DNA of 5,339 nt from positions 1 to 5,339 of the forward strand of contig JAAZCH010000436.1 of NCBI GenBank assembly GCA_012513395.1, given 5' to 3'. Positions 5,288 through 5,339 of the stretch are shown one piece after another. The notes below the pieces were generated by a model. The model did no database searches. It saw nothing but the letters and a program-made list of their open reading frames with translations, and had not been told where the DNA came from. Each line of letters begins with the position of its first letter. The stretch's first letter is position 1. The DNA is from Tissierellia bacterium. GTDB lineage: Bacteria; Bacillota_A; Clostridia; Tissierellales; Peptoniphilaceae. A program made the position numbers and the translations under genes.

Positions 5288-5339
5288 AACTGCAATGGGG
5301 GCTGAGAATCTAGGGGATAATTTTGGACGCCGATACCCG

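Noticed and set aside
5295..5339. CTGAGA after a G-run, resembling the core of a TPP riboswitch
   Set aside because: The following conserved segments of the THI-box (such as GAACCTGATC) do not appear before the window ends; the match is too short to support.
1..5339. tRNA, rRNA or CRISPR arrays
   Set aside because: No cloverleaf-like blocks, rRNA signatures or regularly spaced identical repeats were seen on reading through the window.

Overview
The window looks like accessory DNA from a low-GC Gram-positive bacterium (Firmicutes/Bacillota, possibly a clostridial or Peptoniphilaceae-type anaerobe). This rests on the AT-rich base composition, the purine-rich Shine-Dalgarno sites, a TTG start, and the mix of a phage/ICE-type ImmA gene, an arsenic cassette and an insertion sequence. 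Species cannot be named from the sequence alone.

Left part (1-1464, + strand): the tail of an unidentified gene, an ImmA/IrrE-type zinc metallopeptidase and a small multi-pass membrane protein lie close together as one operon. This is typical of prophages and integrative elements, where ImmA-like proteases inactivate a partner repressor. No repressor is visible inside the window. An AT-rich stretch with several small hairpins follows. It probably ends this operon against the convergent gene on its right.

Middle (1465-2607): a lone acidic 161-residue protein on the - strand has a very good ribosome binding site and no certain family; a SUKH/SMI1-type immunity protein is a weak guess. Upstream of it lie 657 bases without a convincing gene. 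They hold a perfect 12-bp inverted repeat, an unusual cluster of AATGTC hexamers with pieces resembling the insertion-sequence end at the other side of the window, and a decayed-looking - strand reading frame.

Right part (2554-5240, - strand): the remains of an arsenic resistance operon. Transcription runs leftward through a 3' fragment of arsA (pump ATPase), an intact ACR3-type arsenite exporter and an intact thioredoxin-type arsenate reductase (arsC), ending at a strong hairpin. ArsC would reduce arsenate to arsenite, and ACR3 would expel it. The 5' part of arsA is missing, and no arsR or arsD is visible. In their place, abutting arsA around 4516-4525, is the 5' half of a DDE transposase of the ISNCY/IS1202 type, in the same orientation. 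Its outer end, near 5240, carries two 18-bp direct repeats that overlap the probable transposase promoter. The junction therefore removed the 3' half of the transposase and the 5' part of arsA, and may leave acr3-arsC driven from the insertion sequence.

Right edge (5241-5339): non-IS flank with a good sigma-A-like promoter pointing rightward, out of the window.
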